DNA of 64,000 nt from the NCBI RefSeq assembly GCF_039536245.1, contig NZ_BAAAYN010000030.1:50934-114933 (forward strand). The letters run 5' to 3'. The notes beneath the pieces are model-generated. The model was given only the letters and a program-made list of their open reading frames with translations, was not told the DNA's origin and did not search any database. The translations under genes were made by a program, and so were the position numbers. Within the stretch, counting starts at the first letter, position 1, and each line of letters begins with the position of its first letter. Below, in pieces: positions 42,276-51,130 of the stretch. The DNA is from Cryptosporangium minutisporangium. Lineage in GTDB: Bacteria; Actinomycetota; Actinomycetes; Mycobacteriales; Cryptosporangiaceae.

Positions 42276-43402
42276 CCGTCGTTCCCGGCGACGGAACACT
42301 CGCTTCGCACGCGGGGGAGCGGCCGGCCGCGCTCGGCGAACCCGCTCGTCCCGGGCCGGTGCTCTCGTCGGTCTTCCATCTGGCGCCGGCTCCCGGTGGT
42401 CCCGCGCTCGACGGCTACGGCCGCCCGGACAACCCGACCTACCGCGACTTGGAGCGGGCTCTCTCCGCGCTGGAGGCCGGCTCCGGCGATCCGGTCCGCA
42501 CCACGACGTTCGCCTCTGGGATGGCGGCGATCTCGGCCGTCCTGTTCGGACTGCTGAAGGCCGGCGACACGGTCGTGATCCCGTCCGACGGGTACTACGC
42601 GACCCGGCCGCTCGCCGCCGACCGGCTGGCCGCGTTCGGTGTGACGGTCCGGGAGGCTCCGACGCTCGGGCCGTATCCGGTCGAGGGCGCCGCGCTGGTA
42701 CTGCTGGAGACGCCGAGCAACCCCGGGATGGACGTCTGCGACCTCCCTGCGGTCTGCGCGGCGGCCCATGCGGCCGGTGCGCTCGTGGCGGTCGACAACA
42801 CCACAGCGACGCCGCTCGGCCAGCGTCCGCTCGACCTGGGTGCCGACCTGGTGGTGGCCAGCGACACCAAGGCACTGGCCGGCCACGGCGACCTGCTGCT
42901 GGGCCACGTGAGCACGCGGGACGAGCAGCTCGCGGCGAAGGCGCGGCAGTGGCGGACCTGGACCGGCGCGATCCCCGGTCCGTTCGAGGCCTGGCTCGCG
43001 CTGCGCTCGCTGGCGACGCTCGACGTCCGGCTCGCGCGGCAGGCCGCCAACGCGCTGGCCGTCGCGGAGCTGTTGAGCGCCCGCCCGGAGGTGCGCGAAG
43101 TGCGCTATCCGGGCCGGCCCGGCGACCCCGCGCACGCGGTCGCGGCGCGGCAGATGCGCCGGTACGGCGGTGTGCTCTCGGCGGTGCTGCCGGACGCGGC
43201 GTTCGTCGAGCGGATGCTGGCGGCGTCCGGGCTGGCGTCCGCGGTGACCAGCTTCGGCGACGTCCGCACCGGCATCGACCGCCGGGCACAGTGGGGCGGC
43301 GACGTGGTTCCGGACGGGTTCATCCGGATCTCATGTGGAATCGAGGACACCGCGGACCTGATCGCCGACCTGACGGCGGCCCTGGACGCTGCGTCCGGAT
43401 AA
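42272..43402 (+). CDS. Cystathionine gamma-lyase/synthase family PLP enzyme
   Basis: A 376-residue Cys/Met-metabolism PLP enzyme. The Schiff-base lysine is in [12 protein letters not shown], with [12 protein letters not shown] near the N-terminus and [14 protein letters not shown]. It is shorter than MetB and starts GTG 42272, overlapping the gpsA stop as GTGA. Homologues in this position are commonly called cystathionine gamma-lyase, but gamma-lyase and gamma-synthase cannot be separated here. Its presence in the plsC-gpsA-ddl string is usual in several actinomycetes. Confidence 0.9.
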   Translation: MTVVPGDGTLASHAGERPAALGEPARPGPVLSSVFHLAPAPGGPALDGYGRPDNPTYRDLERALSALEAGSGDPVRTTTFASGMAAISAVLFGLLKAGDTVVIPSDGYYATRPLAADRLAAFGVTVREAPTLGPYPVEGAALVLLETPSNPGMDVCDLPAVCAAAHAAGALVAVDNTTATPLGQRPLDLGADLVVASDTKALAGHGDLLLGHVSTRDEQLAAKARQWRTWTGAIPGPFEAWLALRSLATLDVRLARQAANALAVAELLSARPEVREVRYPGRPGDPAHAVAARQMRRYGGVLSAVLPDAAFVERMLAASGLASAVTSFGDVRTGIDRRAQWGGDVVPDGFIRISCGIEDTADLIADLTAALDAASG

Positions 43403-43530
43403 CGCGCCGGAGTTGTCCGGTTGCCGGTGGTACAGCAGGTCGGGGGGTGCGAACCGGTGGGCGAATATCGGCGAAATCCGCTTCAGGGCGGGTGGGCGGT
43501 GGGCGTGGCGCCGGAGGTAGGGTCTGCCGG

Positions 43531-44643
43531 GTGATGACCGATCCCACCCCCGGATCAAAGAAGCTGCGCGTCGCCGTCGTGTTCGGCGGGCGCAGCACCG
43601 AGCACGCCATCTCCTGCGTCAGCGGGGGTGCGGTGCTGGCCGGCCTCGACCGGGAGGCGTTCGACGTGATCCCGGTCGGCATCACCCCGGAAGGACGTTG
43701 GGTGCTGGCACCCGACGACCCAGCCGCACTGCGGGCGGTCGGCAGGGAACTGCCCACCGTCAAGGACGGTGCGGAGGTGATGCTGCCCGGCGACCCGACC
43801 CGTGGCGGGCTGGTGGTCACCGATCCGGCGGTCGGCGTCGGGGCACTGTCCGGCGTCGACGTGGTGTTCCCGGTGCTGCACGGTCCCTACGGCGAGGACG
43901 GCACGATCCAGGGCCTGCTGGAGATGGCCGGCCTGCCGTACGTCGGGTCGGGTGTGTTCGCGTCCGCCGCGGCGATGGACAAGGAGTACACGAAGAAGCT
44001 GCTCGCGGCCGAGGGTCTCGCGGTCGGCGACTACGTGGTGCTGCGTAACGGCGGCACGCTCACCGAGGCGCAGCGGAGCCGGCTCGGCCTGCCGGTGTTC
44101 GTCAAGCCGGCCCGTGCCGGGTCGAGCATCGGGATCACCCGCGTCACCGACTGGGCGCAGCTCGACGAGGCGATCGCGGCCGCCCGTGCCGTCGACCCCA
44201 AGGTGCTGGTCGAGGCCGCGGTGGTGGGCCGTGAGGTGGAGTGCGGTGTGCTGGAGGGCGAGCACGGTGGTCCGCCGGAGGCCAGCGTCCCGGCCGAGAT
44301 CCGCCTGGTCAGCCCGGACCACGACTGGTACGACTTCGAGGCCAAGTACCTCGACGACGCCTGCGAGTTCGACGTCCCGGCGAAGCTGTCCGACGAGGTG
44401 ACCGCGAACCTGCGGGACGCCGCCTGCCGGGCGTTCCAGGCGCTGGACTGCGCGGGGCTGGCGCGGGTCGACTTCTTCGTGACGCCGGATGGCGGGTTGG
44501 TTGTCAACGAGATCAACACGATGCCGGGCTTCACCCCGATCTCGATGTTCCCCCGGATGTGGGCGGAGACCGGGCTGCCCTTCGACGAGCTGGTCGGACG
44601 CCTGGTGCGCACCGCGGTCGCACGTGGCTCCGGCCTGCGCTGA
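43531..44643 (+). CDS. ddl: D-alanine-D-alanine ligase
   Basis: It joins two D-alanines for peptidoglycan precursors, using ATP. The 370-residue ATP-grasp protein has [43 protein letters not shown] and [17 protein letters not shown] (metal site and loop). TAGGGT at 43518-43523 ends 7 bases before GTG 43531, so the message may be leaderless; ATG 43534 is the next in-frame start. A 128-base gap separates it from the upstream PLP gene. Confidence 0.96.
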   Translation: MMTDPTPGSKKLRVAVVFGGRSTEHAISCVSGGAVLAGLDREAFDVIPVGITPEGRWVLAPDDPAALRAVGRELPTVKDGAEVMLPGDPTRGGLVVTDPAVGVGALSGVDVVFPVLHGPYGEDGTIQGLLEMAGLPYVGSGVFASAAAMDKEYTKKLLAAEGLAVGDYVVLRNGGTLTEAQRSRLGLPVFVKPARAGSSIGITRVTDWAQLDEAIAAARAVDPKVLVEAAVVGREVECGVLEGEHGGPPEASVPAEIRLVSPDHDWYDFEAKYLDDACEFDVPAKLSDEVTANLRDAACRAFQALDCAGLARVDFFVTPDGGLVVNEINTMPGFTPISMFPRMWAETGLPFDELVGRLVRTAVARGSGLR

Positions 44644-44707
44644 ACCGCGTCCGGTTCCGGTCGCGTCGGTGCGTCCGCTTCCGTCGCGCGGTACGGACGC
44701 ACCGGGC

Positions 44708-45268
44708 TCAGCGGGCGGGCGGTACCGCCTCCAGGATCGGCTCGGCCAGCGGGCGCAGCAGCGATCCGGGGCGTCCCACGTTGTACGGGGCCGGGAGGCG
44801 CAGGTCCACCGCGACGCTCAAGCCGACCGTCCGCAGGAACGTCTGCTTCTCACCCTCGGTGACCAACCAGTCCACCCCGTCGATCACGATCAGCTGACCG
44901 GTGCTGCCGGCGGTGGTCGTCGGCGGACCGATGCCGCACCGGAGCACGATCGCCGGATCCCCCCAGGCTGCGGTCCGTTCGGAGGCCGAAGCCGGCTCCA
45001 CCGGGCGGCTAGCGTGCTCGCTCAGCGTGGTGGGCAGCTTGGCCAGCAGCGCGCGGCAGACGGTCTCGGTGCTCGGGTCGGCCTTCGCGACGTCGACAGT
45101 GACCGGTCCGGTGGCGGCGGGTTTCGGATCGTCGGCGAACCCGCCGGACCACCAGAACATGCCCAGGCCGGTCAACAGCGCGAGCGGGACCGCGACCAGC
45201 GTCGCGGTCATCGCCGCGCGGTAGCGGTCGGATTTGCTGCTCGCCGCCGGGGTCACGGTCGTAGCCAC
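44708..45268 (-). CDS. DUF3515 family membrane-anchored protein
   Basis: A 186-residue protein with one N-terminal hydrophobic segment (MTATLVAVPLALLTGLGMFWW) and an exported domain containing paired cysteines (TVCRALLAKLP, VLRCGIGPP) typical of DUF3515. The family is restricted to actinobacteria and regularly sits beside ddl and thiL; function unknown. ATG 45268 starts 2 bases after the Lrp-like stop, so the two are co-transcribed. Confidence 0.85.
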   Translation of the reverse strand: MATTVTPAASSKSDRYRAAMTATLVAVPLALLTGLGMFWWSGGFADDPKPAATGPVTVDVAKADPSTETVCRALLAKLPTTLSEHASRPVEPASASERTAAWGDPAIVLRCGIGPPTTTAGSTGQLIVIDGVDWLVTEGEKQTFLRTVGLSVAVDLRLPAPYNVGRPGSLLRPLAEPILEAVPPAR

Positions 45269-45270
45269 GG

Positions 45271-45504
45271 TCAGAGGTGGACGACCGAACAGGTCAGCGT
45301 GCGGGTGATACCGGTGACGCTCTGCACCTTGCTGACGACCAGCGAGCCGAGCTCGTCCACGTTCTCCGCCTGGGTCAGCACGATGACGTCGTACGGGCCG
45401 GTCACCGCGTCCACCTGGACGACGCCGGGCAGGTCGCTGACCGTAGCGGCAACATCCCGGGCCTTGCCGACCTCGGTCTGGATGAGGATGTATGCCTGGA
45501 CCAC
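45271..45504 (-). CDS. Stand-alone Lrp/AsnC ligand-binding (RAM) domain protein
   Basis: A 77-residue protein consisting only of the RAM/ACT-like ligand domain of Lrp/AsnC regulators (VQAYILIQTEVGKA, DAVTGPYDVIVL, VQSVTGITRTLTC); there is no DNA-binding helix. Such proteins may sense amino acids or modulate full-length Lrp proteins. GTG 45504 is preferred to ATG 45534 because GGGAG lies 8 bases upstream and family members start MVQAYIL. Confidence 0.88.
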   Translation of the reverse strand: MVQAYILIQTEVGKARDVAATVSDLPGVVQVDAVTGPYDVIVLTQAENVDELGSLVVSKVQSVTGITRTLTCSVVHL

Positions 45505-45702
45505 GGACACGCTCCCTGTAACGCCATTCGACACCGTCCGTACCGGAACGACGGATGGTAGGACGGGTGCACGCTACCGCACCACCATGTTCGGAAATAT
45601 GGCCCAGTCCGGCACCGGGTCAGCGGTGTGGTCCAGGTCGCGGCAGCGCGATGTTTCTAGGCCGCGGGAGCTTCGGGCGCGGGCAGGGGAGGAGAGGGCG
45701 GC

Positions 45703-46641
45703 GTGACCGTCTCGGACATCGGGGAAGCCGGTCTGCTGGAGCGGCTGTTCCCCCGGCTGCCACAGAGTCGCGCGACCCTGCTGGGGCCCGGCGACGACGC
45801 CGCGCTCGTGGCCGTCCGCGGTGGTCGGGTCGTGGCCACCACCGACATGCTGGTCGAGGGAAGGCACTTCCGGCTGGACTGGTCGAGCCCGCGCGACGTG
45901 GGGCGGAAGGCCGCCGCGCAGAACCTGGCGGACGTCGCCGCGATGGGCGGCGTCGGCACCGCGCTGCTGGTCGCCTTGGCATTGCCAGGTGAGACCGAGG
46001 TGAGCTGGGCGGAGGGGTTCTACGACGGGCTGCGCGAGGAGTGCGACCTGATCGGGGCCGGTGTCGTCGGCGGCGACGTGGTGCGCTCCGAACACGGGAT
46101 CACGATCGCGGTGACCGCGCTCGGCTCGATGCGTGGCCGGGAGCCGGTGACCCGCGCCGGTGCCAAGCCGGGTGACGTCGTTGCGATCGCCGGCCGGGTC
46201 GGTTGGTCGGCGGCGGGTCTCGCGGTGCTGTCCCGCGGTTTCCGGACACCCCGGGCGCTGGTGGACGCGCATCGGTACCCGTCGGTGCCGTACGCGGCAG
46301 GCCCGGCCGCAGCCGATCTCGGCGCCACCGCGATGTGTGACGTCTCCGACGGGCTGGTCGCGGACCTGCGTTCGATCGCGGTCGCCAGCGGCGTCTCGAT
46401 CGAGATCACCACCGAGGTGCTGGAGGTCACGGCGCAGATGCGGGACGCCGCCCAGGCGCTCGGGATCGACCCGGTCCGGTGGCTGCTGGATGGGGGCGAA
46501 GATCACGCATTGATCGCGACGTTCCCGGCACGCGTCGATCTTCCGGAATCCTGGCGGACGATCGGCCGTGTGGTGCGCGGCCGTGGTGTGTACGTCGACG
46601 GGCAGCCCAGCGCTGACCAGGGCTTCGACCATTTCCGCTGA
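45703..46641 (+). CDS. thiL: Thiamine-monophosphate kinase
   Basis: It makes thiamine diphosphate from the monophosphate. The 312-residue protein of the PurM/ThiL fold has the metal and ATP motif LGPGDDAALVAV, TTDMLVEGRHF, AAQNLADVAAMGG and CDVSDGLVADLRS. GTG 45703 has GGGGAGGAGAGG upstream. Divergent from the Lrp-like gene. Confidence 0.96.
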   Translation: MTVSDIGEAGLLERLFPRLPQSRATLLGPGDDAALVAVRGGRVVATTDMLVEGRHFRLDWSSPRDVGRKAAAQNLADVAAMGGVGTALLVALALPGETEVSWAEGFYDGLREECDLIGAGVVGGDVVRSEHGITIAVTALGSMRGREPVTRAGAKPGDVVAIAGRVGWSAAGLAVLSRGFRTPRALVDAHRYPSVPYAAGPAAADLGATAMCDVSDGLVADLRSIAVASGVSIEITTEVLEVTAQMRDAAQALGIDPVRWLLDGGEDHALIATFPARVDLPESWRTIGRVVRGRGVYVDGQPSADQGFDHFR

Positions 46642-46852
46642 GCCCGGCTCCACCCCTGGGTGAGCTTCGTCTCAGCCTTCGACTATCGTCGCCGATGGGT
46701 GATTTGACCTGGAATGGGCATCCCGAGACAGGCGTGCACACCGGCCGTGTGCGTCGAATTCGGCGTTTCGTCCTTCGGGCCGGAGGCTAACCCGCCTCCA
46801 GTGAGTCGCTACCTCCAGCGGGCCGACGTGTGAACGAGGGGCAGGGTGGACT

Positions 46853-48211
46853 GTGCAGGCGATCGACACCGACACCAGGTCCTCCGCTCCTCCTCCGCTC
46901 GTATTGGACGGCCGGTACGAGATCGAGAACCGCCTCGGCGGCGGTGGCGCCTCGGACGTCTATCGGGCCCGTGACTTGCGACTCGATCGGCCGGTAGCGG
47001 TGAAGATGTTCCGGGTTCGGGCCGGAGCGCACTCCGACCGGCGGTGCGGTGACGAGGCCCGCCTGCTGGCCGCGCTCAACCACCCCGGGCTGGTGGCGGT
47101 CTACGACGCGGGGTGGCACGACGACCGCGAGTACCTGGTGCTGCAGCTGATCGAGGGGCGGACGCTCGGACGCTGCATCGCTGCCGGCGCGCTTCCGCCG
47201 AAGGACGTCGTCCGGATCGGGGCCGTCCTCGCCGACGTGCTGCACCACGTGCACGCTCGCGGCATCGTCCACCGCGACGTGAAACCGTCGAACGTCCTCT
47301 GCGGGAACGGCGGGGGAGTGTTCCTGGCGGACTTCGGCATATCCCATCCCGCCGGCGCCGAGGAGACCAACGGTTCGGGCGTCGTCGTCGGAACCGCGCC
47401 TTACCTGGCGCCGGAGCAGGTGCAGGGCGGTCCGGTCGGACCGCCCTGTGACGTGTATGCGCTCGGGTTGGTCCTACTGGAGTGCCTGACCGGCAAGCGC
47501 GAGTACCCCGGTGGGCAGCTCGAGGCCGCGATGGCCCGGCTGCACCGCGAGCCGGTCGTACCGGATCACACGCCGGCGCCGCTCGGTCGCCTGATCCGCG
47601 CGATGACCGCACTGGACCCCGCCGCGCGCCCCACCGCACTCCAGTGCCGCAAGCTGCTCGCGGTGCACGATCCGAACCTCTCCCGTCCGACGTTCCCGGC
47701 CGGGATGCCGGTGCTGGAGCCGGTCGTGGTCGAACGGCCGGTGGGCGCGCAGGCGACCCCGGGCGCGCGGTGGGACAGCGCCGACCTGCCGACCGCGGAG
47801 GTGTTGGTCGCCGCTGCCCTCGGCGAAGCGCCCGCTGCGGACGTCGTCCCGGAGCCGGACCCGGTTCGAGAGCCGGACCTGGTTCGGGAGCCGGACCCGG
47901 TTCGGGAGGCGGACCCGGTTCCGGTCGGGGCCGAACAGCGTCGGGACGAGGGTCTGGACGTGGGGCTCGACGTCTTCGACGTGCTGGACGACCCGGCGGA
48001 TGACCAGTCGCCGGACGACGTGGCCGACGATGACGTGGTCACCGGGGCGGTCGGCGTCGGCGCGGAGGAGGTCGGGGAGGCCGTCGATCCCGCGCGTGCC
48101 CGTCGTCGCCGTACCACCGGCGCGCACCGCCGGCGGCGCGGCGCGGGCCTGGGCTCCACGCTGTGGCTGGCGCGCGGCCGAGCGGGCACCCCGGAGTCCC
48201 GCGCGAGTTAG
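46853..48211 (+). CDS. Serine/threonine protein kinase, soluble
   Basis: A 452-residue Hanks-type kinase: glycine loop LGGGGASDVY, K51, HRDVKPSN (D142), DFG 160-162 and LAPEQ. The kinase domain ends near residue 285. The remainder is a proline- and acid-rich tail with a 6-residue repeat (PDPVRE/PDLVRE/ADPVP near 340-365), followed by a basic end (RARRRR, HRRRRG). No transmembrane helix or PASTA domain, so it is probably cytosolic. GTG 46853. Substrates unknown. Confidence 0.92.
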   Translation: MQAIDTDTRSSAPPPLVLDGRYEIENRLGGGGASDVYRARDLRLDRPVAVKMFRVRAGAHSDRRCGDEARLLAALNHPGLVAVYDAGWHDDREYLVLQLIEGRTLGRCIAAGALPPKDVVRIGAVLADVLHHVHARGIVHRDVKPSNVLCGNGGGVFLADFGISHPAGAEETNGSGVVVGTAPYLAPEQVQGGPVGPPCDVYALGLVLLECLTGKREYPGGQLEAAMARLHREPVVPDHTPAPLGRLIRAMTALDPAARPTALQCRKLLAVHDPNLSRPTFPAGMPVLEPVVVERPVGAQATPGARWDSADLPTAEVLVAAALGEAPAADVVPEPDPVREPDLVREPDPVREADPVPVGAEQRRDEGLDVGLDVFDVLDDPADDQSPDDVADDDVVTGAVGVGAEEVGEAVDPARARRRRTTGAHRRRRGAGLGSTLWLARGRAGTPESRAS

Positions 48212-48247
48212 TCGCTCCGGCTGGGGCGGGCCGGGCGCTGTGGCACG

Positions 48248-48799
48248 GTGGTGGGCGTGACCGGGAACCCTTCTCAACCGTCGGCCTACCCCGAGGTCGA
48301 GGCGCCTCAGCAGGATTCACTCGCTGCCACCGGAGTCGAGCTGCGGCCGACCGCTTTCGACTCACCCGAAGCCGGAACGCTGATCGCGGCACTCCAGCAG
48401 GAGTACCTGGTCCGCTACGGCGGCTACGACGAGACGCCGGTCGACCCGGCGGAGTTCGCACCGCCCCAGGGCTGGTTCGTCGTCGCCTGGATCGGCGACA
48501 CACCGGTCGGCTGCGGGGGCTGGCGGGCGCACCCGCTGCCGGGCGGGAGCGCGTCGGCGGCCGAGATCAAGCGGATGTTCGTCGCGGCGGCCGCGCGGCG
48601 TCGCGGCGTCGCCCGGACGCTCCTCGCCGAGCTGGAGCGCACGGCTGCGGCGGCCGGGTACGCGCGGCTGATCCTGGAGGCCGGTGACCAGCAACCGGAG
48701 GCCGTGGCGCTCTACACGGCCGCGGGATACCGCGAGGCCGCACCGTTCGGGCTCTACGTCGAGGAGGAGGGTTCGCTCTACTTCGCGAAGGAGCTGTGA
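48248..48799 (+). CDS. GNAT family N-acetyltransferase
   Basis: A 183-residue acetyltransferase with the acetyl-CoA signature KRMFVAAAARRRGVARTLL and the C-terminal LYTAAGYREAAPFG. The acceptor is unknown. GTG 48248 and GTG 48257 are both possible starts; neither has a good ribosome site. A hairpin follows the stop, facing the convergent rpmB. Confidence 0.88.
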   Translation: MVGVTGNPSQPSAYPEVEAPQQDSLAATGVELRPTAFDSPEAGTLIAALQQEYLVRYGGYDETPVDPAEFAPPQGWFVVAWIGDTPVGCGGWRAHPLPGGSASAAEIKRMFVAAAARRRGVARTLLAELERTAAAAGYARLILEAGDQQPEAVALYTAAGYREAAPFGLYVEEEGSLYFAKEL

Positions 48800-48817
48800 C
48801 GTTCTCCGGACACACGA

Positions 48818-48849
48818 ACGACGCGTAGCCCACTCGGACTACGCGTCGT
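48818..48849. terminator. Bidirectional terminator between the GNAT gene and rpmB
   Basis: ACGACGCGTAG (48818-48828) and CTACGCGTCGT (48839-48849) pair perfectly around a 10-base loop between convergent genes. Confidence 0.8.
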
Positions 48850-48870
48850 CGAACGGTCAGGCGGGGGCTC

Positions 48871-49062
48871 TCAGCCCCGGACGACCTTGCCGGCCTTGAT
48901 GCACGAGGTGCAGACCTGCTTGCGCACGGTCGTGCCGCCACCCGCCGGGACCCGCACGGTCTGGATGTTCGGGTTCCACCGGCGGTGGGTGCGCCGGTGG
49001 GAGTGCGAGACCGACATGCCGAAGCCCGGCCCCTTGCCACAGACGTCGCACACGCTCGCCAC
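48871..49062 (-). CDS. rpmB: 50S ribosomal protein L28
   Basis: A 63-residue zinc-ribbon L28: C5/C8 (CDVC) and C51/C54 (CTSC) bind zinc, and GMSVSHSHRRTHRRWNPN is the family core. GTG 49062 has AGGAG 8 bases upstream, so the longer reading from 49089 is rejected. It keeps all four zinc cysteines, unlike the C- paralogues induced in zinc starvation. Confidence 0.96.
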   Translation of the reverse strand: MASVCDVCGKGPGFGMSVSHSHRRTHRRWNPNIQTVRVPAGGGTTVRKQVCTSCIKAGKVVRG

Positions 49063-49326
49063 GGAAACACTCCTGCACTGGTTGGACAACAGGCGGCCGG
49101 GATCAGAACCGCCCTGACCACGTTCTGAACACGTGGACGCGCCCGCCTGGAGCGGGGCACCGCAACAGCCTACCTACTCCACTGACCGGCGCCAAACCGA
49201 CGGCCAGGTGGGGCGGACCGACGGCGGCAGCTCGGGCCGGGGCGCCGGGTGGCGGCTCGGGCGGATGGGCCACCATACGTGCGAGACAGGACCGTGGCAG
49301 CCACGGGTCGGACCGGGAGGGGTTGC

Positions 49327-51015
49327 GTGCCAGACCGCCTCGACGCCGGTTCGGTCCGGCGGTGGTGCGCCGCGACGCTGGCCGCGCTCCGGCGTGAGCA
49401 GCGGGAGATCGACGCGCTCAACTTCTTCCCGGTCGCCGACTCCGACACCGGCACGAACCTCGTCCTCACCCTGCAGGCGGCGGTCGAAGCCGTGGCGGCG
49501 AACGGACAGGGCGAGTCGGTGCGGGGCGAGTCGGCGCGGGGCGAGTCGGCTCGCGGCGTCTGGAAGCGGATGGCGCGCGGCGCGCTGCTGGGCGCCAGGG
49601 GCAACTCCGGAATGATCGTCTCGCAGCTGCTCGCGGGTGCGGCCGCCGCGCTGCCCGCCGACGAGCCGGTGCGCGGCCGCGCGCTGGCGGCGTCCCTGCG
49701 GGCGGCGGTCGCCGCCGGGTACGCAGCCGTCGCCCAGCCCGTGGAGGGCACCGTGCTCTCGGTGGCCGACGCGGCCGCGCGGGGCGCGACCGCGGCCGAT
49801 TCCGACGACCTCGCGGTGGTCAGTGCCGCCGCGCTGCGCGCGGCTGCGCTCGCCCTGGAGAGCACGCCTGCCCAGCTCGCCGCGATGGGACTGCCCGGTG
49901 TGGTCGACGCCGGCGGGCGGGGCCTCGTCGTGATGCTGGACGCCTTGGACGCGGTCGTGCGGGACGACGTGCCGCTCCTCGACGCGCTCGGCGCGCCACC
50001 CGCCGACCCGGTGAACGAGCAGCCGGCCCTCGGCGCGCAGGAGGGCTGGGAGATCCAGTACCTGCTGGACGTCCCGCTCAACGGCTCGACCGGCGACGAC
50101 CACCGCATCGCTGCGCTGCGGACCCGGCTGACCGAGGTCGGCGACTCGGTGGTGGTCGCGTGCGCCGACCCGGACGACGGTGGACACGCGGTCTGGACGG
50201 TCCACGTGCACGCGCACGACATCGGCCCGGCGCTGGAGGCCGGCTTGGTGGCCGGGCGCCCGCACCAGGTCGTGGTGACCCCGTTGATCGTGACCGGAGG
50301 ATTGGACGAACACGACCATTCCGGTCACAGCTCCGGTGGAGACCCAGACCCGAGCGCCGCGCGAGCCGTCGTCGCGGTGGTGCCGGGCGCCGGGTTGGCC
50401 CAGCTCTTCGCCGCCGAGGGCGCGGTACCGGTGGAGGTGGCGCCGGGGACGTTTCCGACGGTCGGGGAGCTGCGCGCCGCGATCGAGCGCAGCGGTGCCA
50501 CCGAGGTCGTCCTGCTGCCGAACGACGGCGCGTACGCCGCGGTGGCCGAAGCGGCATCGGCCGCGGCCGACGCCGACTGCACGGTCTCGGTGCTGCACAC
50601 CCGTTCCCCGGTGCAGGGCATCGCCGCCCTGGCCGTGGCGGACGGCACCCGGCCGTTCCGGAACGACGTCGTCGCGATGGCGGAGGCCGCAGCGGCGACC
50701 CGGTGGGCCGAGGTCACGGTCGCCGAGGAGGCGGGCTTGACGGTCGTCGGCCCCTGCCGAGCCGGTGACGTGCTGGGGCTGGTCGACGGCGACGTAGTGG
50801 CGATCGGCGCGGACACCGAGCGGGTCACCCGGGACCTCGTGGACCGCCTGCTCAACGCCGGCGGCGAACTCGTGACGGTCGTCCTCGGGTCGGACGCGGC
50901 CCCGACGCTCGGCGACGCGCTGAGCGCCCATCTCCGAGCCCGCTGGCCGTTCTGCGAAGTGCACCTGTTCGACGGCGGTCAGCCCCGCGCGGTGGTCCTG
51001 CTCGGCGTCGAATAG
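49327..51015 (+). CDS. DAK2 domain fatty-acid-kinase-like protein (FakA/YloV type)
   Basis: A 562-residue protein: N-terminal DAK2 (DhaL-like) domain with the ATP/Mg motif DALNFFPVADSDTGTNL and GARGNSGMIVSQLL, a middle linker domain, and a C-terminal FakA-type domain (VVLLPNDGAY). In Firmicutes the homologue phosphorylates fatty acids bound by FakB. A small repeat (GESVRGESARGESARG near residue 60) and an aspartate-rich loop are inserted. GTG 49327 has GGGAGGGG 6 bases upstream. It sits before recG as in other actinomycetes and is divergent from rpmB. Confidence 0.9.
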   Translation: MPDRLDAGSVRRWCAATLAALRREQREIDALNFFPVADSDTGTNLVLTLQAAVEAVAANGQGESVRGESARGESARGVWKRMARGALLGARGNSGMIVSQLLAGAAAALPADEPVRGRALAASLRAAVAAGYAAVAQPVEGTVLSVADAAARGATAADSDDLAVVSAAALRAAALALESTPAQLAAMGLPGVVDAGGRGLVVMLDALDAVVRDDVPLLDALGAPPADPVNEQPALGAQEGWEIQYLLDVPLNGSTGDDHRIAALRTRLTEVGDSVVVACADPDDGGHAVWTVHVHAHDIGPALEAGLVAGRPHQVVVTPLIVTGGLDEHDHSGHSSGGDPDPSAARAVVAVVPGAGLAQLFAAEGAVPVEVAPGTFPTVGELRAAIERSGATEVVLLPNDGAYAAVAEAASAAADADCTVSVLHTRSPVQGIAALAVADGTRPFRNDVVAMAEAAAATRWAEVTVAEEAGLTVVGPCRAGDVLGLVDGDVVAIGADTERVTRDLVDRLLNAGGELVTVVLGSDAAPTLGDALSAHLRARWPFCEVHLFDGGQPRAVVLLGVE

Positions 51016-51130
51016 GCGGTGCGCCGCGCTGCCGGGGCCGGCTGGAGCGGCCGGGGCGGGCTGGACTTGTCGCAGGCGCCTGGTAGGAGTTGAGCCGCCA
51101 GGGTCGACCAGAGCCGGAGAGGTGACATCG